Below, piece by piece: positions 35,505 to 48,525 of a stretch of 64,000 bases of DNA (position 1 is its first letter; every line of letters starts with the position of its first letter). The DNA is from Megalonaias nervosa. Its lineage: Eukaryota > Mollusca > Bivalvia > Unionida > Unionidae. The notes below the pieces were generated by a model. The model had not been told where the DNA came from and made no database searches. It saw nothing but the letters and a program-made list of their open reading frames with translations. The translations under genes and the position numbers were made by a program. The stretch lies in contig JAECUM010033713.1 in the NCBI GenBank assembly GCA_016617855.1, positions 17,258 to 81,257 of the forward strand. The letters are read 5' to 3'.

Positions 35505-35997
35505 CTGCAAAGGAATATGCACAAAACATAAAGAAACTGACATAAGACCATCTACATAAAAACAGTAATACAAAATATACTTAACAAGTATACCAATGTC
35601 TTGTTAAATACCATGCTGAACTTGAACATTATCTTTTAATCCTGAAATTTAGCAAGCTTCTTTATCAAATGCAACCTAACTGTGAAGTTTGCTAACAGTA
35701 TATTCAGGAGAACTCAAGTTATTTTGCATGAACTGCAGTGGCCTTAACTTCCAACTTTTATGTAAAATTAATCACAAGGCTTTTGGTCTTATCAAGGGTC
35801 ACAGCCTTTGTGAAGGTTTGTTGAGTTAAATACAAGTTATTGGTGGGAACAACTGTAATTCTTGTATCATGGTGACCATGACAATTTAGCTTCTGCCATT
35901 CAACTCAACAGACTTCTTTACAGGTATCCCATCTGCAAAGTTTGGTGAAGGTATGTCAAGCAAAATTTGTTTTATTACATGGAAACCAATTTTTTGT

Positions 35998-36288
35998 AGC
36001 AAAATATATATATTTTCTTGATAATACTTACCTGATCATAATACATTTAATGTCCTTCCATCAATAATATCTTTTGGCTTATTTTTGCACTATAGCCTAA
36101 GTTCTAAAACATCATCTGCTCATTCAAACAGAAATCAGATGACAGTGGTCTCCCCATGTACTGAGGGAGTCACAATCAGTTATTGCAATAGCAGAAGTGC
36201 ATTTTCTTCCAGGGATGTAACTGCAAGATGGGTTTGGGGGGAAGCACCCATATTATGATTGGATAAATATCAAACAAACATGTTTTAC
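35998..36288. mobile_element. short TIR element family M, copy 2
   Basis: Left end '..AAAATATATATA..TCTTGATAATACTTACCTGATCATAATA'-type sequence and right end ATTATGATTGGATAAATATC...ACATGTTTTAC are diverged inverse copies of each other, at the spacing seen in the other members. Confidence 0.55.
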
Positions 36289-36630
36289 TCCAAAACAAAT
36301 TCTTCAAAATACATTATTTGTACATAGGTAATAGATGGAGTTACATCTCTTAACCCTGGAGTTGGTTCAAACTGTGGTCTTCTCATGTGCATGCAAAATC
36401 TTTGAGTTTTGTTTGAGATATAAACAAAAGAATGTACCAATCAAAGAGATGAGGCCTTAAAATTCAGTACAAGTAGCAGAGTGACCCAAATGATTACAAA
36501 ACTGATGATACACCCTGGAAGGTAGCCTATTTAGCTGCTGATATTGGTGCCAATAGGTCAAATTGAAATGAATTGTGTATCAGATAAAAACTCTGAATGT
36601 CATATCAAATCTCCCATCTCACAGGACACA

Positions 36631-36925
36631 GTAAATTATGTTTCTCCAAAAATACTTACCCAATCACATTAACTTTGAAAAGGTACTTCTGCTACCTCCT
36701 GAATCCAGCCCTCACAGACTTCAAAAAGTCTGTTTATGCCTAGACAAAAGGAAGTAACTCTTACAGATTACCTCCCCTTACCCTGCTAAGTGGCTCTCCA
36801 TATACTGATATCACCAGTTTTCACTTGAGCAGTCTGAGATACGATGCTCTCATTTCAGGGCAGGTTGGGAGAGGACTGAAAATAATGTCATTATGTGAGA
36901 ATTATTTTCAGAGAATATAATTTAC
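36631..36925. mobile_element. short TIR element family M, copy 3 (295 bp)
   Basis: The left end GTAAATTATGTTTCTCC followed by AATACTTACCCAATCACATT is partly mirrored at the right by GAGAATATAATTTAC. The interior shares 'ATCCAGCCCTC' and 'TCCCCTT' with copy 1, supporting common descent. Confidence 0.6.
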
Positions 36926-37289
36926 TATGAAATTTCCTTTCTCCATAAAATACATTACCCAATTAACATTAGGAGAATAGGTAAGAGGTGGAGGAATGCT
37001 CAGCATCCAATCTCTACCTAAAAACTCCCTTTAGCGTCAAAAGAACTTTTAAGGGTAAAGCTCTCCTAACCATTGTTGACACAACTGAATATAAGCATAT
37101 ATACATGTGCAATGAACTATCCTGTTGACTCACGCACTCAACAAATAACTAAAACGGAAGGTTGTTTTCTTGGGTGAAAGATGACAGGTTCTACCTAAGG
37201 ATGTGGTTGTGTAAGGAATGGCAGAGTCTCGTGAGTGAATGGGTGGCTACAATGGAACCAACTAGATTCAACTCTGTGTTTTTTTTAGG

Positions 37290-38260
37290 CCAAATCACAC
37301 AAATGGAAAGAGGATACAGTGGACTGGGCATGCTAACCAACTGATTCCATTATATCTTTAACTGAGATATTGTGTTGAAAGGCAAGGCTCATAGAAACAG
37401 CTCATATTTCATGAGCCAAAATCCTCATCAGATCTACCTGTTTTTTGAGATCAGATTATGCAGACCTGATGACTCTCTTTAGCCTTGCTTGAGTGGCTAT
37501 GTCCTGTTTCCCTGGTTTTGGTGGGAGGAAAAGCCTCAGATAAATTCTGAGTAAGGACCAGGTCCATGATAGATTTCATTTCATGAACAGGGTTGTGATC
37601 GAGGTCAGGATAGATCAAAGCTGGTTACCAAGTCTAAGAGATCTTCATTGTAGTTAATGTCAAGATGCCCATGATATCTGAGTGTGTCAGAAATCATGGT
37701 GTGATATCTTTTAATAGTAAACAGTGCTAGCTTCTTACTTTCAAAAAGCGAAAAAGATGTTAGCTAGCTGGGGAATGGAAGCTGACTGTGGTGTGACATC
37801 ATTTGCACAACACCATTCAAAAACAACGAGCCATTTCCTTTTGTATATTTTTAAAGTAGATGGCCATCTAGTTGATGAGATCCACTCTTTAACTGAAAAC
37901 TGAAAGTTGTTCCTGCACAAGGCATGCCAGACAAGAGTCATGTGTGAAGCAGAAGTTTTTCTGGACATGGGTGACAGATTAGTGACCATGGCTGTTTGAG
38001 AAGCTTAGGGGTCACTAGAATTTTTTTGTTCATGTCTGTCATCAGAGAGGGGCAATCAGAATTGTTTTGCATTCTCTGCACCTCATTTTCTGCATTACCT
38101 TTGGGATCAAAACTGTTGGGGAGAAAGTACAGACCTAGATTCCCTCCCAGTCAAATGAAGGGCATCAACAGATCCAGGAATTGGGAGACAAAGATGGGCA
38201 GCTTGTTGTTCCACCTCATCGCAAATTGGTCTAACATTTTTTGACCCCAGACTGCACACT
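37290..38260 (-). pseudogene. decayed DIRS-type retrotransposon: RNase H tail and tyrosine recombinase, copy A
   Basis: Reading down the minus strand, the 38260-38100 stretch has 'RWNNKLPIFVS', the end of a DIRS RT/RNase H. At 37989-37741 comes an N-terminal recombinase piece, 'WPSTLKIYKRKWLVVFEWC' and 'VTPQSASIPQLANIF'. At about 37430-37290 a stop-interrupted C-terminus shows 'AHEI', 'AVSMSLAFQHNISVKDIM' and 'STVSSFHLCDLA', the usual 'HE.R..AAS.AF...S..DI......W....TF..FYLRD' region. Stops and frame changes make it dead. It lies in an NCBP1 intron, in the same orientation as the gene. Confidence 0.65.
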
Positions 38261-38589
38261 TGATGGAAGATTAAGAAACTGGCCATGGCCTGCATGTCAA
38301 ACCCACTATGCACTTTTGGTTAATTAGTGTTTTACACATCCAGTTGTAGCCACATACCAAGTAATGTGGCATTGTGGCCAACTGTAACTGAGAAACTGTC
38401 AAGATAAAAAAAAATTTAAGATTGAGGGCAATTTTATTCATGGGCAGGTTGTACATATGGACATACAGACAGATGGATGTACATGGACATCAAACCAATC
38501 ACTATGCTTAGCTTCTGCCAAAGCATGTTTGACAAAGAATTAAATAAGGAAAATACAAGCAAACAAAAAAATTGGCTGAGCATAATTAC

Positions 38590-38715
38590 CTGGAATATGA
38601 TGAGGAACAACCTCTTCTGCTGGTTTTGTACAATCTCCAATTTCTCCTCCATCCTTTCCACTTTCTCCTCTGAGGGCATTTCTTCTTCCTCATCATAGTC
38701 CAACCCATCGGCCAT
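38590..38715 (-). CDS. NCBP1: NCBP1 exon (acidic helical segment)
   Basis: CCTTTTTAG acceptor; it reads MADGLDYDEEEEMPSEEK...EKLEIVQNQQKRLFLIIFQ, then GTAATT. It is 126 bp, phase 0. The internal ATG at the exon start is not a translation start, since upstream exons join in frame. The acidic run corresponds to the variable charged coiled-coil linker of CBP80, followed by the conserved 'LFL.IFQ'. Confidence 0.95.
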
Positions 38716-39116
38716 CTAAAAAGGGCAGAAAAAAAGAATTCTTGTAAATCATACAAGTTTTACTACCATAATGATATGGAAGTTTGAAAACATTTTACTA
38801 TTTTTATTACACAGTAACAAAATAAATCAATTAGTCTAATGTAAACATTTATGTTACTAAAATGCAGAATTCACCTATTTTGTACAAACATAATGATTCT
38901 ATTGATGTCTACTTGTATTTTACTTGCTTAACATGCCACCTGCCTTAATCAGCCTATACTGTTACATCGAAATTGTCAACCATTAATGACAGTGTGCACT
39001 GAACATTCACCGGGACACTAGATACGCAAATTTCCAAATTCAAAACTATTTTTTATGACAAAAAACCCAACAAAACCTGAGTGCCAAAACAAATTCTCAA
39101 GAACATTTTATTTTAC

Positions 39117-39231
39117 CCTCCGTCTAGCTGCTTCAAGTCTGTCTCGTGCCTCCTCAGCTTCTTTCTGAAGTTTCTCCACATGTTTACTCATCTTCTTGAT
39201 GGTGCTGTGCATGATTTCCCATACATAGAAC
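39117..39231 (-). CDS. NCBP1: NCBP1 exon
   Basis: ATTTAG acceptor; it reads FYVWEIMHSTIKKMSKHVEK...EEARDRLEAARRR, then GTAAAA. It is 115 bp and begins with the last base of a Lys codon. 'WEI.HSTI.KM.KHV' is a signature of CBP80, leading into a charged coiled coil. Confidence 0.96.
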
Positions 39232-39805
39232 CTAAATATAAACAAAATCTCATTTGATTGATCTTTATAATGAATGCAAAAAGTGCAATATTTGTGACAA
39301 ATACACAAACAACTGCAAACAGGAAGAGTCATATGAAAACAGCAAAGACCCTGATCTGCTAGTGTTAGGTTTTCTCTGAAACTATTCATTTCAGATGATG
39401 AAAAGTTTGACCTATTGGCTAAATCATAAATTTCTCAACTTTTCTTTTGTCAAAATGTATAGTCCCTTGCATCATTTATACAACTTTGAAAATATATTTC
39501 ACTATCAGATGACAGTGGCTTCAAAACCAGCATTCCAATATTGAATCACCAAAATTGTTTTATTGAAACGAACTAGCATGCTATGAGTTTGGCATTGCTG
39601 ATGCCAACATAGTGGTGCATTTAGAGATAGCAGATCCAGTTCTATGCCGTTTTGAGTTTGGTGCCTGTTTTACAAGGATATATTCAGGAGTTTCATGACC
39701 TAATACTTCTCTTATTTCAACTCACACATGCAGTCATTCCTGAATTCAATGTGTCCTACCTTTCCAGATTGGTACATGGCCTTCTTTATGCTAGCATGGT
39801 TCTCT

Positions 39806-39834
39806 CTCTCTCTCTCTCTCTAACACACACACAG
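39806..39834. repeat. (CT)n-(CA)n microsatellite
   Basis: Short CT run followed by ACACACACA in an NCBP1 intron. Confidence 0.9.
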
Positions 39835-39901
39835 GATCCTGAAATTCTGATGGCTCTTGATGGAAAATTAGTCCTGAAAATTAACATGGCAGCCTGATGT
39901 G

Positions 39902-41840
39902 TGAAAATAACAATGGAAACATTCAAAGGAGGTATAAAAATTAGCAGGTACAGTGTAAAAAGATACTACTATACTTAATTATCAAGTCAACCATTTTGCA
40001 TCATCCTTCCATGCTACACTAGTTTTCTATGAAAGTATTTACTAATAAAAATGTTTTATTTCTCTTTCTGAAAAATATACCACTGCATTTCACCCATCAA
40101 CAGTATTGTATGCCATTCTAAACTGAAAAAAATGTTTGGACAGCATGCAGACTTCTACATCCAAAATACATAAAACATAACTGATGGCATTTCTGGTCAA
40201 GTTCAACTACCAAGATTTATTTGCTAAAGTCCTCAAACATGTATTAGAAGATGATAATAAAGGTTAGCTGTTGTTACATTCATTTTTTTCTGTTTAATTA
40301 GGAGGGGTGAAACAATTCATCCATATACTGATACATCAATACCAATACCTGTGCCATACAAATCAATACAAAAAGTGGAGAAATGATACAAAATGATACT
40401 TACTCTATACAAGTTACTTTAATATTAAGCAGTCATGAATAATTATTAGTCATTTACCTTTTCATTCTTTAAATTGAGAATTCATCTGAGACAGATGTTG
40501 CAGGTACAGGCATTCATTTTTGTCAGGAAAAAAGAAAAATCTATTGACAACACCCTCTTCCCTTCTACAAATTAACACAAGGTGACATTCATATTCTCCC
40601 CACACTTTGCCAATTCTATGCTAATTATCTAATTCCAGCTACATGTTCAGCATAATGGAAACAATCCAGATGTGTTCCCCATGTATAATGAAGTACTTTA
40701 TTCATTATGTAATAACCACATTTTGCAAAAGTCACTATGTTGATTCATATCTTGTTTACTTTGGTCAAATTTGACAGTACACTTCTGTTGTCAAGCAGTG
40801 AAATATGTTACACTGAATTCTGATTGGTGGTTATTGTTTGTTCCAGTTCAGGGTAAACAATAACTACCAACCAGAACTTAATGTAGCTTATTCCCTGGGT
40901 GACACACAGAAAGTACTGGCAAAGCAAGCAAGATACTTTGTGCAAAAGTGGTTATTAAATGTTTTATATATAAAGTATGTAAATCCTACATGGGGAGCAA
41001 ATTTGGAATGTCTCTTTTTATGTCAAGATATTTAATCAGGGACTGAACATGTCGAGTGGATAAATAAAATTAGTTGGCAAGGGAGGGCAGATTTCATATC
41101 ACATGATTATGTCACCTTATATAAATTATTGATTTTTTATATAGAAGCAGAGTGGGTGTTGTCATTAGTTTTCCTTCTTCACTAACGAAAGACAAGTGCC
41201 TGTGGCCACTGCAGTTATTTTGCATCTGCATTAAGTACAATACAAAAGTTTCTGTTGGTATTCAACTCCACTCCCACATCTGGACTACTTTTAGGAATGA
41301 TTTTCCTTGCAACAGGAAATTTCACTATTTTTTGTTTTGAAGATAACACTGTAATGTCCTCCTTGTTTAAGACAAGACAAGAAATTAGTATTGAGATGTT
41401 TTTAAAGCATTCATGCAGTGCAAAACAAAGGGCATGGTAACCAAATTGAGTCATGAATCTGATCAAATGAAGCAACCTGAAATGGCCTAAAAAAAACAAC
41501 CCAGATTTGTTTGAAAGTATTTCCGTTATCTTGTCATGGATGATAATAGCATATAAATAGATGTTTATGTCTGTCTGTAATCTACATACTGAACATGCAA
41601 CCAACATGTCAACACACATGAAAGGTCAGCACCTACCAATGACAGAAGTTCTAAAGATGGAAAGATCATCACTTGATATGCCTATCGATAATGTTCTGTA
41701 CTGTACGCTGTTTATCATGATTCATATCGATACAGGGCACAGGTATATCATTTCATCCCCATTAATTAGAGCCTAGACTATATGTATTTTGTTTTAAAGG
41801 TCTGATCTGTGTGTTGACACAATGCTTCACTATTAAAAAA
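39902..41840. other. NCBP1 intron, nothing recognised
   Basis: AT-rich; the ORFs at 41152-41776 on both strands have no domain and overlap each other. Confidence 0.4.
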
Positions 41841-41847
41841 CAAACTG

Positions 41848-41849
41848 TG

Positions 41850-41911
<62 letters not shown>

Positions 41912-42020
41912 GATAAGGCAAAACAAATTTGCTTCCTAAAGCTACTGGTTTTGGAATTAGGGTAGGTAGGGTCTTTTGTTTTTTGTTTTTTAAAATAACA
42001 TTATATATATATATATATAT
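41848..42020. repeat. (TA)n microsatellites left of LTR copy 2
   Basis: TA runs at about 41850-41907 and 42003-42020, the second directly adjoining the TG end of the LTR-like element. Confidence 0.95.
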
Positions 42021-42937
42021 TGTTACGTATATGTAATTAAATTGCTTGTGTGTTAGTTTTAAAATTCTTTTTATTTTATTTTTTGTTTCATTACATTTTA
42101 TTGTAATGATTATTGAACAGATTCAAAATTCTTTTTCAGTAATTAGATATTTTCTTTTACTAAATGTTATTTATTTAAGACGTAAAAGTGTTACATGAGA
42201 ATTATTTTTAGTTAACCTAGTTCGTCTTGGGCTGGCAAGAACGTGAACAGGCAGTTAAAATGATTGGTCAGTATCAGGGCCATACTTTCCTTGCGTGATC
42301 ACCATGTGTAAGCAACGTTTATTTATGATTGGTTTTTAAGTGGGGTTACACTGGCGTACGTGATGGATTTCTTGTAGTAAGAGACCACATGACCCATCGC
42401 GCGAGACTTGAAATGATGTTTTTGGGGTATAAATACGCATTCTTAATACTCTTCTGGCAGAGTCGTTTTAACATCTTGAAGGAACAAGGTGTTATTTTTA
42501 TTTGTTGCCAGATTATTTGTTTTCATCTGATTTTTTGGATTTAATAATTTATTCTCCTGGAAACTCAACAAGTTGACTTTTTTATAAAAAATTCTGAAAG
42601 ATATTCATGGAAATTTATTCTGGAATTATTCGGAAACAAAAACTGTGATTCAATTGAGGAATTGTTGATATTCATACATTGGACCACATCTGACGTAATC
42701 GTCTTCCATATTTGTACGTCGTTGAGATTCAAACCTGGATTCTAATAGAACTATTTAGTGATAGGACTTGTGTTTTCATTCTTAGGATCAAATTTTGGAT
42801 TATATTCACAAACTACAAGTCCTATTTACCAATTTTTACATTGTTTTCTAGGGAAATAAATTATTTTGTTAAAATATACAAAGCTTGTTGACATCATTCT
42901 TTTCTTCTGTTACATTTGTACGAGCCTACACGTAACA
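42021..42937 (+). mobile_element. solo-LTR-like element, copy 2 (917 bp)
   Basis: It starts TGTTACGTATATGTA and ends CACGTAACA, collinear with 1937-2828. It has a clean TATA box TATAAATA at 42428-42435, and AATAAATTATTTTGTT close to the 3' end could be a poly(A) signal region. Small indels separate the copies. It lies in an NCBP1 intron antisense to the gene. A short TA run (42938-42958) follows. Confidence 0.65.
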
Positions 42938-43373
42938 ATATATATATATATATATATAATACTAAGCAAAACTGGCTCAATTAGATGCACAAATCAATTT
43001 CGGGATTTTTTTTAAATTTTAAAAACATTTTCTTTTTACCAAGGAGGTAAAAGTGCAAGAGTCAGCAAAATGGATGGTCGGTCAACCAGAAACACACTTT
43101 GGATGGGGGCCTATGTGTTTTATGCAAGACTTTATATCCTTTAAGAGCACATCTATGTTTTATTGATTTTCTCTCATCTTGTATATGAATGCAGGGGCCT
43201 AAAATTAACTAGAGCTATGAGCAAATGAAAATATAAACACACAAATGAATACACAAAATGCTATATCCTATATCAATTTAGGAGGCAAGGTATTATGAGT
43301 TGACGACAATGTATGACACAATGCAATAACCTATGATTATTTGGATAGATCAGTCAAGAACATTATATCTTAC

Positions 43374-43477
43374 TTGGTGAATTCTGTGGACATCTCATTT
43401 GAGAAGAGCCAGCTGGCTACGGCAGAGCAGTCTACAATCTGTGTTTTGAGAAGCTTGTCAATCAGCACCACCATCAT
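43374..43477 (-). CDS. NCBP1: NCBP1 exon
   Basis: TTTTTCAG acceptor; it reads [20 protein letters not shown]...[12 protein letters not shown], then GTAAGA. It is 104 bp and ends in phase 2. 'VLVDK...TQIVDC.AVA.W.FS.E' is very conserved in CBP80. Confidence 0.97.
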
Positions 43478-43529
43478 CTGAAAAACAACATATTACAATG
43501 AAACATCAACTACCATAAGCACACTGCAA

Positions 43530-43975
43530 ACAACACATACCCAGATTTGCCATTGCAAAATGTGCCAGCAGATAAGGGTCTGTGTTGTTTGTTCTACTGA
43601 TTACTCCTAACAAACTGCATAGACCCAGATCTGCCAGCACATGTAATGCCAGATATGAGTCCATGCAGTTTGCAGTTGGACTCTTTATGAGCTAGTACAT
43701 ACAGTACCTTGTAAGACACTGGTTTTGTCTAGAAAAATTACAATGCTGACTAGAACTAATTATGATGAGTACATTGCAAAGGGTCCTACTGACTAAAGCC
43801 ATTACTCATGAATGCATTGCAAAGAGTCCTGTTGCTGACCAAAGCTAGTACTGATGAGTGCATTGCAAAGAGTCCTGCTGCTGACCAATGCTAGTATTGA
43901 TGGCTGTGTTGCAGAGGATCCTGCTGCTGACTAGTGCTAGTATTGATGGATGCACTGAATGGGTCCTGCTCTTTA
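43530..43975. repeat. repeat fragment plus 54-bp-type minisatellite
   Basis: 43530-43700 matches the family seen at 29440-29640 ('CCCAGATCTGCCAGCACATG', 'GCAGTTTGCAGTTGGACT'). From about 43755 to 43975, units built on 'ACTGATGAGTGCATTGCAAAG' and 'TCCTGCTGCTGAC' repeat about four to five times. Confidence 0.7.
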
Positions 43976-44529
43976 CAATTTGACTGACAGGGCTCTAAAC
44001 AGAGGATTTTAAGTAAGAAAACAAAGTTTGGAGAAGATGGGCATGTTATGGCCACAACTCTTCTAAATGACGTGAAATACAGGAAATCCAATACATTTAA
44101 GATCTCATCAACATAAAGGTGTAAATAACTCTGGGTGAAATGCAATATTCCAAAGTAAAGTTATGCTGCAAACATTAAAGTTAGAACACGGAAGGATGTG
44201 GAATCAGGAGTCATAACTCTTGCAAATAATAATGTGCTGTATGCCAAATTTGTTTCAAAGCCAAAAATACTTAGGAAAGTTGTGATAATGAAACTAGAGT
44301 CAAGGGGATGGGCAATCAGGTGCCATAACCCATTTCAATGATTTAAAATGCTGGAAACTAAAGGCACTCAAAGTCTCAAAAATCTGAAGCCACATATCAA
44401 ATCAAATATCAAAGTCCAACACATTTGATCAAGTTGTCTTGCAGTAGCCAAAGTCAGGATGATGAACAATCTGATGGCCTTGACTCTTCTAAACTAAACC
44501 TATACAATCATGTGTAAGTATGTGATAGG

Positions 44530-44608
44530 TAGGTAGATAGGTATTAGTGCTTAATGACACCATAGCACAACAAAGGCTATATAGTGACAATTAAATGTAA
44601 GGTTCTGA
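44530..44608 (+). repeat. dispersed repeat family X, copy 3, left part
   Basis: 'GCTATATAGTGACAATTAAA' followed by 'TGTAAGGTTCTGA' matches copies 1 and 2 up to the point where the TIR of the 4.99-kb element begins. The match resumes at 49601. Confidence 0.65.
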
Positions 44609-45245
44609 GGGCTGTTCCAGTAAAACATATATCCCCCCCGGGGACAGCACTTCAAAAAAACTTCTGTAGGAGGTTGTGTTTCAAACTATTTTGATTCTGA
44701 CAGTGGAAGGTTGATTAGGAAAATCATTTCTGTTGTGGGTTGTGTTAACAAAATGAGAAATCACTGGTGGGGTTGTCAGAAAAAAAACCCAAATATATAT
44801 TTAAAATCGCATCTAACCCCCTCCTAGCGGTCTAATGTGAATAAAACATTGGGTCAGAAAATGATGCCAGTACACGCAAGTGCACCTAATTTGTACGAAT
44901 TTGCATACTTCTAAAACAGTGATACTTGTTCCGCAAATCACGTCAACATTGCGGATATAAAACGTGCTTTGTGCAGTATGCAATTTTTATTCAACTTTTA
45001 ACTTTAAAAGTGCATTTCACGACGTAATTCGCACTGCCAGTAGCAGTATCGCAGCGTTTGATGTTAATCCAGATTCAGGAAGGCAAATGCTAAAATAGCT
45101 GGATACTTCGGTTCGACATGAATGGCTGTTAAAATAAATTTGATTGGTTCATTGGGACAAGCATTTTATGGTAGTTTTAACCTTACTTTCATCATGGATG
45201 TTTTACAAATGCGTGTTTCAAATAAGGGCCACACAGGAAACCTAA

Positions 45246-45392
45246 ATGGCTGAATCACAGCAGGGTTTGTCGTCAGACGACGTTTTTAGTCGGCAAATAC
45301 TGGCAGGTGATAGCTATGATGACAATGAATTTCATGTATATCAGCCTGCTGGACATTGGGAAAATGTCGCTGGAAATACCAGTGTGTGATTT
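45246..45392 (+). pseudogene. short ORF in the TIR element, unassigned
   Basis: The ATG at 45246 opens 48 codons (MAESQQGLSSDDVFSRQILA...), ending at TGA. Acidic, Ser/Asp-rich, with no known domain. The same frame has further broken pieces to about 45490 with several Cys codons. It may be the remnant of a gene carried by the transposon. Low confidence. Confidence 0.25.
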
Positions 45393-46648
45393 TGAGCCCA
45401 AATTGATGTTGAGTGCGAGTCCAATGTATGTGTTGCACTGTTGGTTGGACAGGATGCTGGTTATATTTATTCAAGATACCCATGTCTGAACAAGTAGACT
45501 ATGGGAATGTTGGACTTAAAACCCTAATACAGCATTATGGAAGAGAAAAAAAGCTGGCATAAGAGGCAGCAAAGCACTGATTCAAGGAAGGGAATCTTTG
45601 GCAGAGTTCATGTTAGTGAAAACTTTTCTTTTTGGAACAAAGATATCAAAGAGAGAATACCCATGGGGCCATACCTGTGAGATGTTGAAAATTGCACAAC
45701 CATAGAGAACAGTAACTTGTTCAAGCTAGTTATGCATATGCGTTTCAGACAGTAGGCAATTAAAGGGAGTTCTCAGCACAGAATAATATTCGTACACAGA
45801 GGAGGAAGATCATATTAAATTCAGAAACAATCAAAAGATTAATGCTCATAGGGAACATCAGTGAATCCCCATACAACATAATTAAGTGTGTGTAGATCTC
45901 TAGTTGGCAGAACCACTGTGGCAACAAAGAATAACGAGACTTAGTAATTTAGGATGCAACTGTTCTAATTTCACCTTTGGTATATTCAAATCTTGAATGT
46001 GATGGAAGAACATGGCTCCAAAATAAACACATCAATTTCAGAACCTGTTCATTGACTATGAATCAAGTATATAATCCAAGTCCAACTGAATTGTTAGAAA
46101 AAGTTTAATTCTTTTGACAACATCGTAATTAGCTGTCAAATATGGAGTAAGCCTATGGTCTTTCTGCCATCCAAACTAAGACCCCACCACAACCACATGA
46201 TCATGCCCAATGACACCACAGTAATAATCGCTATACAACTAGAGATAACATCTCTTTGAGTATTTTGATATCAGTAGAGTCTTAACAGAGTGGAACTGTA
46301 AGAAAGAGTGACAGATATTTAAGTGTTAGGGAGATATTTAACAATGGCTATTCCTCCTGCCACCACTTCCTCACTGGAGATCACACACACACAAAACTTA
46401 GATTAAATCCTGAAATCCTGGCAACATCCCTGCAGGGGAGATAACTTGACCATTTAATTTGATTTTATTGGTCTGGTTATCCCATGGTATTTCTGTTACT
46501 TGAACATTATCTTACAGTGTGTCCAGTCAGCATGGTCGAAAAAGGCATACAACCATTGAGAATTGTTGAAGGACTCACATTACTACAGATGTGAAAGAAC
46601 GAGAACCATACTATAAATCAGTGAAGATAAAATACATGGTTTGACTGT

Positions 46649-47025
46649 CCCTGATTGGTTGGTAATGAAAGTAAGATTTTAGTAAAAAGAATCTTTTGAG
46701 AGCTTGTCCTACTTATAACTGAAAAAAGTCAGGGACATTGTTTTATTAACATAATTTCCGTCCCTTTACAGACCTGAGTTTGGAAGACTCATTACTGAAA
46801 TCAGCACCTGACTCTTTGGTGTAGTATTGAAAGCACACATTTCAAATTTGTGTAGATCCAGGAAATGGTCCAGCTGTTATGGTTTTCTTTTCACAAAAGC
46901 TGTTGTCATAGACGTGTCTACACTGATACAAATTTGATCATGAGCACTCAAAATTTTAAGTCATTGAATTTTAATATCATGGTGTTAGCACAAGTTTACA
47001 ATGGGAACTGAATTAGTACAGCAAG
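46649..47025 (+). repeat. dispersed repeat family Y, copy 2
   Basis: Collinear with 8859-9245 (see there); somewhat more diverged in the middle. Confidence 0.7.
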
Positions 47026-48019
47026 TCTTGAACTCTTCAGTTTTGTGCAGAAACATGGAATCCAAGCAGAATACATCCAGAAATGTAGAGGTTTTCTATC
47101 TTGGATTTAGTCTCCCCATTGCATTTCACATTGATATGCATATTCACAAACAATTAGTATAGTAGTAGGAAAAGTAAGTGACAAATTTAGATACATATCA
47201 TAAACATGACAAACAGTATGTGGGGGAACAAGATCATAAGAACAGGCTGGAATGAAAAAGTATAATAACAACAATAATGAGTAGAAGTGTGCCTCTTTTT
47301 TGATGTGTGCAACATTATTTTCTCAGCTTCAGTAAGAAATTACATCAAGGGAAGACAATAAAGGATGTACAGTTAACTAAACCACGTGAATTTAGCTACT
47401 CAAATCGATTTTAACCTTCTGGTTATATCTGTTCTGGTCTGTTTCTGTCCATTCTGGTGATTATGTCCACTGAATCAGTATGGTTAGAAAAAAAATTGGC
47501 TAATTCAAAGATTGAAAAATCTTTTGTGGGATTATGATTATACACTACTTCTGCCTGAGAGATGTGAATAATCTCATTTCTTGGTTTGCTGATTCTGTTG
47601 TTGCTCAGTTCAAATGTATCATATTGAAAAACACTGACGCATTCTCATACTTTGTTACAAATATTTATTACAGATGAACATCTCGAGATATCGGTGAAAA
47701 TAGCTTGAATAAGTTGGAACAATGGACATTGTTAGAGAAACTTGAAGTGAGCTAAAATGTAAACTTTTCGGCAGCGTGTGATGCAGGACTGCTCAAGACT
47801 TCTCCATCTCATATACTCACCATGAAAAATCCATTTGTACCAACTGATGATGACTTTCAGGTAACAGTCAGAAAGGCATAATTGACAATATTCAAAGGTC
47901 TACAAAAATTACTGGAGTCAAAATTGATAAACTCATACAGCTGTGGCAAAAATAATGGACTAGTACGTTTGCTGCTGTTGCCACAGTTGATTAGGTGGTT
48001 GATTTAGTTTGGTTTGGTT

Positions 48020-48460
48020 TGTTTGGGTTTTTTTGTGTTTTTTAACAGTATATTAGGTGGAGGAAGAACCCCGAAAGACCACCAACCCAAATTGTTGATC
48101 CGTGACAAAAACTCACTCAGTGAGATGTGCAAGTGATCTGTAAAAGCAAGCACCTTAGTACACTAGGGCACATGGAGCCTCTGTTGATTTGGTGTTTATC
48201 TCCAACAGCCAAAGTCATTTAGACATGAGATCTCCAGTTTCAGTAAGTCATTATGGCCTTTACACCATTTTCAGATGAAGAGAATCTATATATGGCAGCC
48301 AGTTTTACTGCTGAAGAAAATCCAAGTACTTTTGAGACACCAAACACCACTTATGTAGAACCACTGATCTTCCACAAGTAGCTGGCAACATTCTCATTTA
48401 CACACTGGAGGCAAGTAATCACATGACAAGCATCTTGTACCACTCTGCCATAGAAGTCCC
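48020..48460 (-). repeat. SINE-like segments, two diverged copies
   Basis: 'TTAGGTGGAGGAAGAACCCC' at 48052 and onward parallels the body of the SINE at 28195, ending in a diverged head near 48175. A second, more decayed copy ('ATATATGGCAGCCAGTTTTA', '...GAAGAAAATCC') follows at about 48285-48460. Confidence 0.5.
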
Positions 48461-48525
48461 TCAGATCTGTATCACAAGACAAGCATCTTATACTCTGCCA
48501 TGAAAGCCCCTCAGACCACAGGTAC
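48423..48525. repeat. two-copy direct duplication of about 53 bp
   Basis: 'GACAAGCATCTT.TAC...CTCTGCCAT.GAAG.CCCTCAGA' occurs twice back to back. Confidence 0.8.

Noticed and set aside
38434..38715. A separate small gene starting at the MADGLD methionine
   Set aside because: The Met is the first codon of an internal NCBP1 exon with acceptor and donor sites; sequence beyond the donor is intron.
45286..45489. Overlapping 60-65 codon ORFs on both strands as genes
   Set aside because: No domain, mutual overlap and frame breaks; only the short ORF at 45246 has a plausible start and even that is uncertain.
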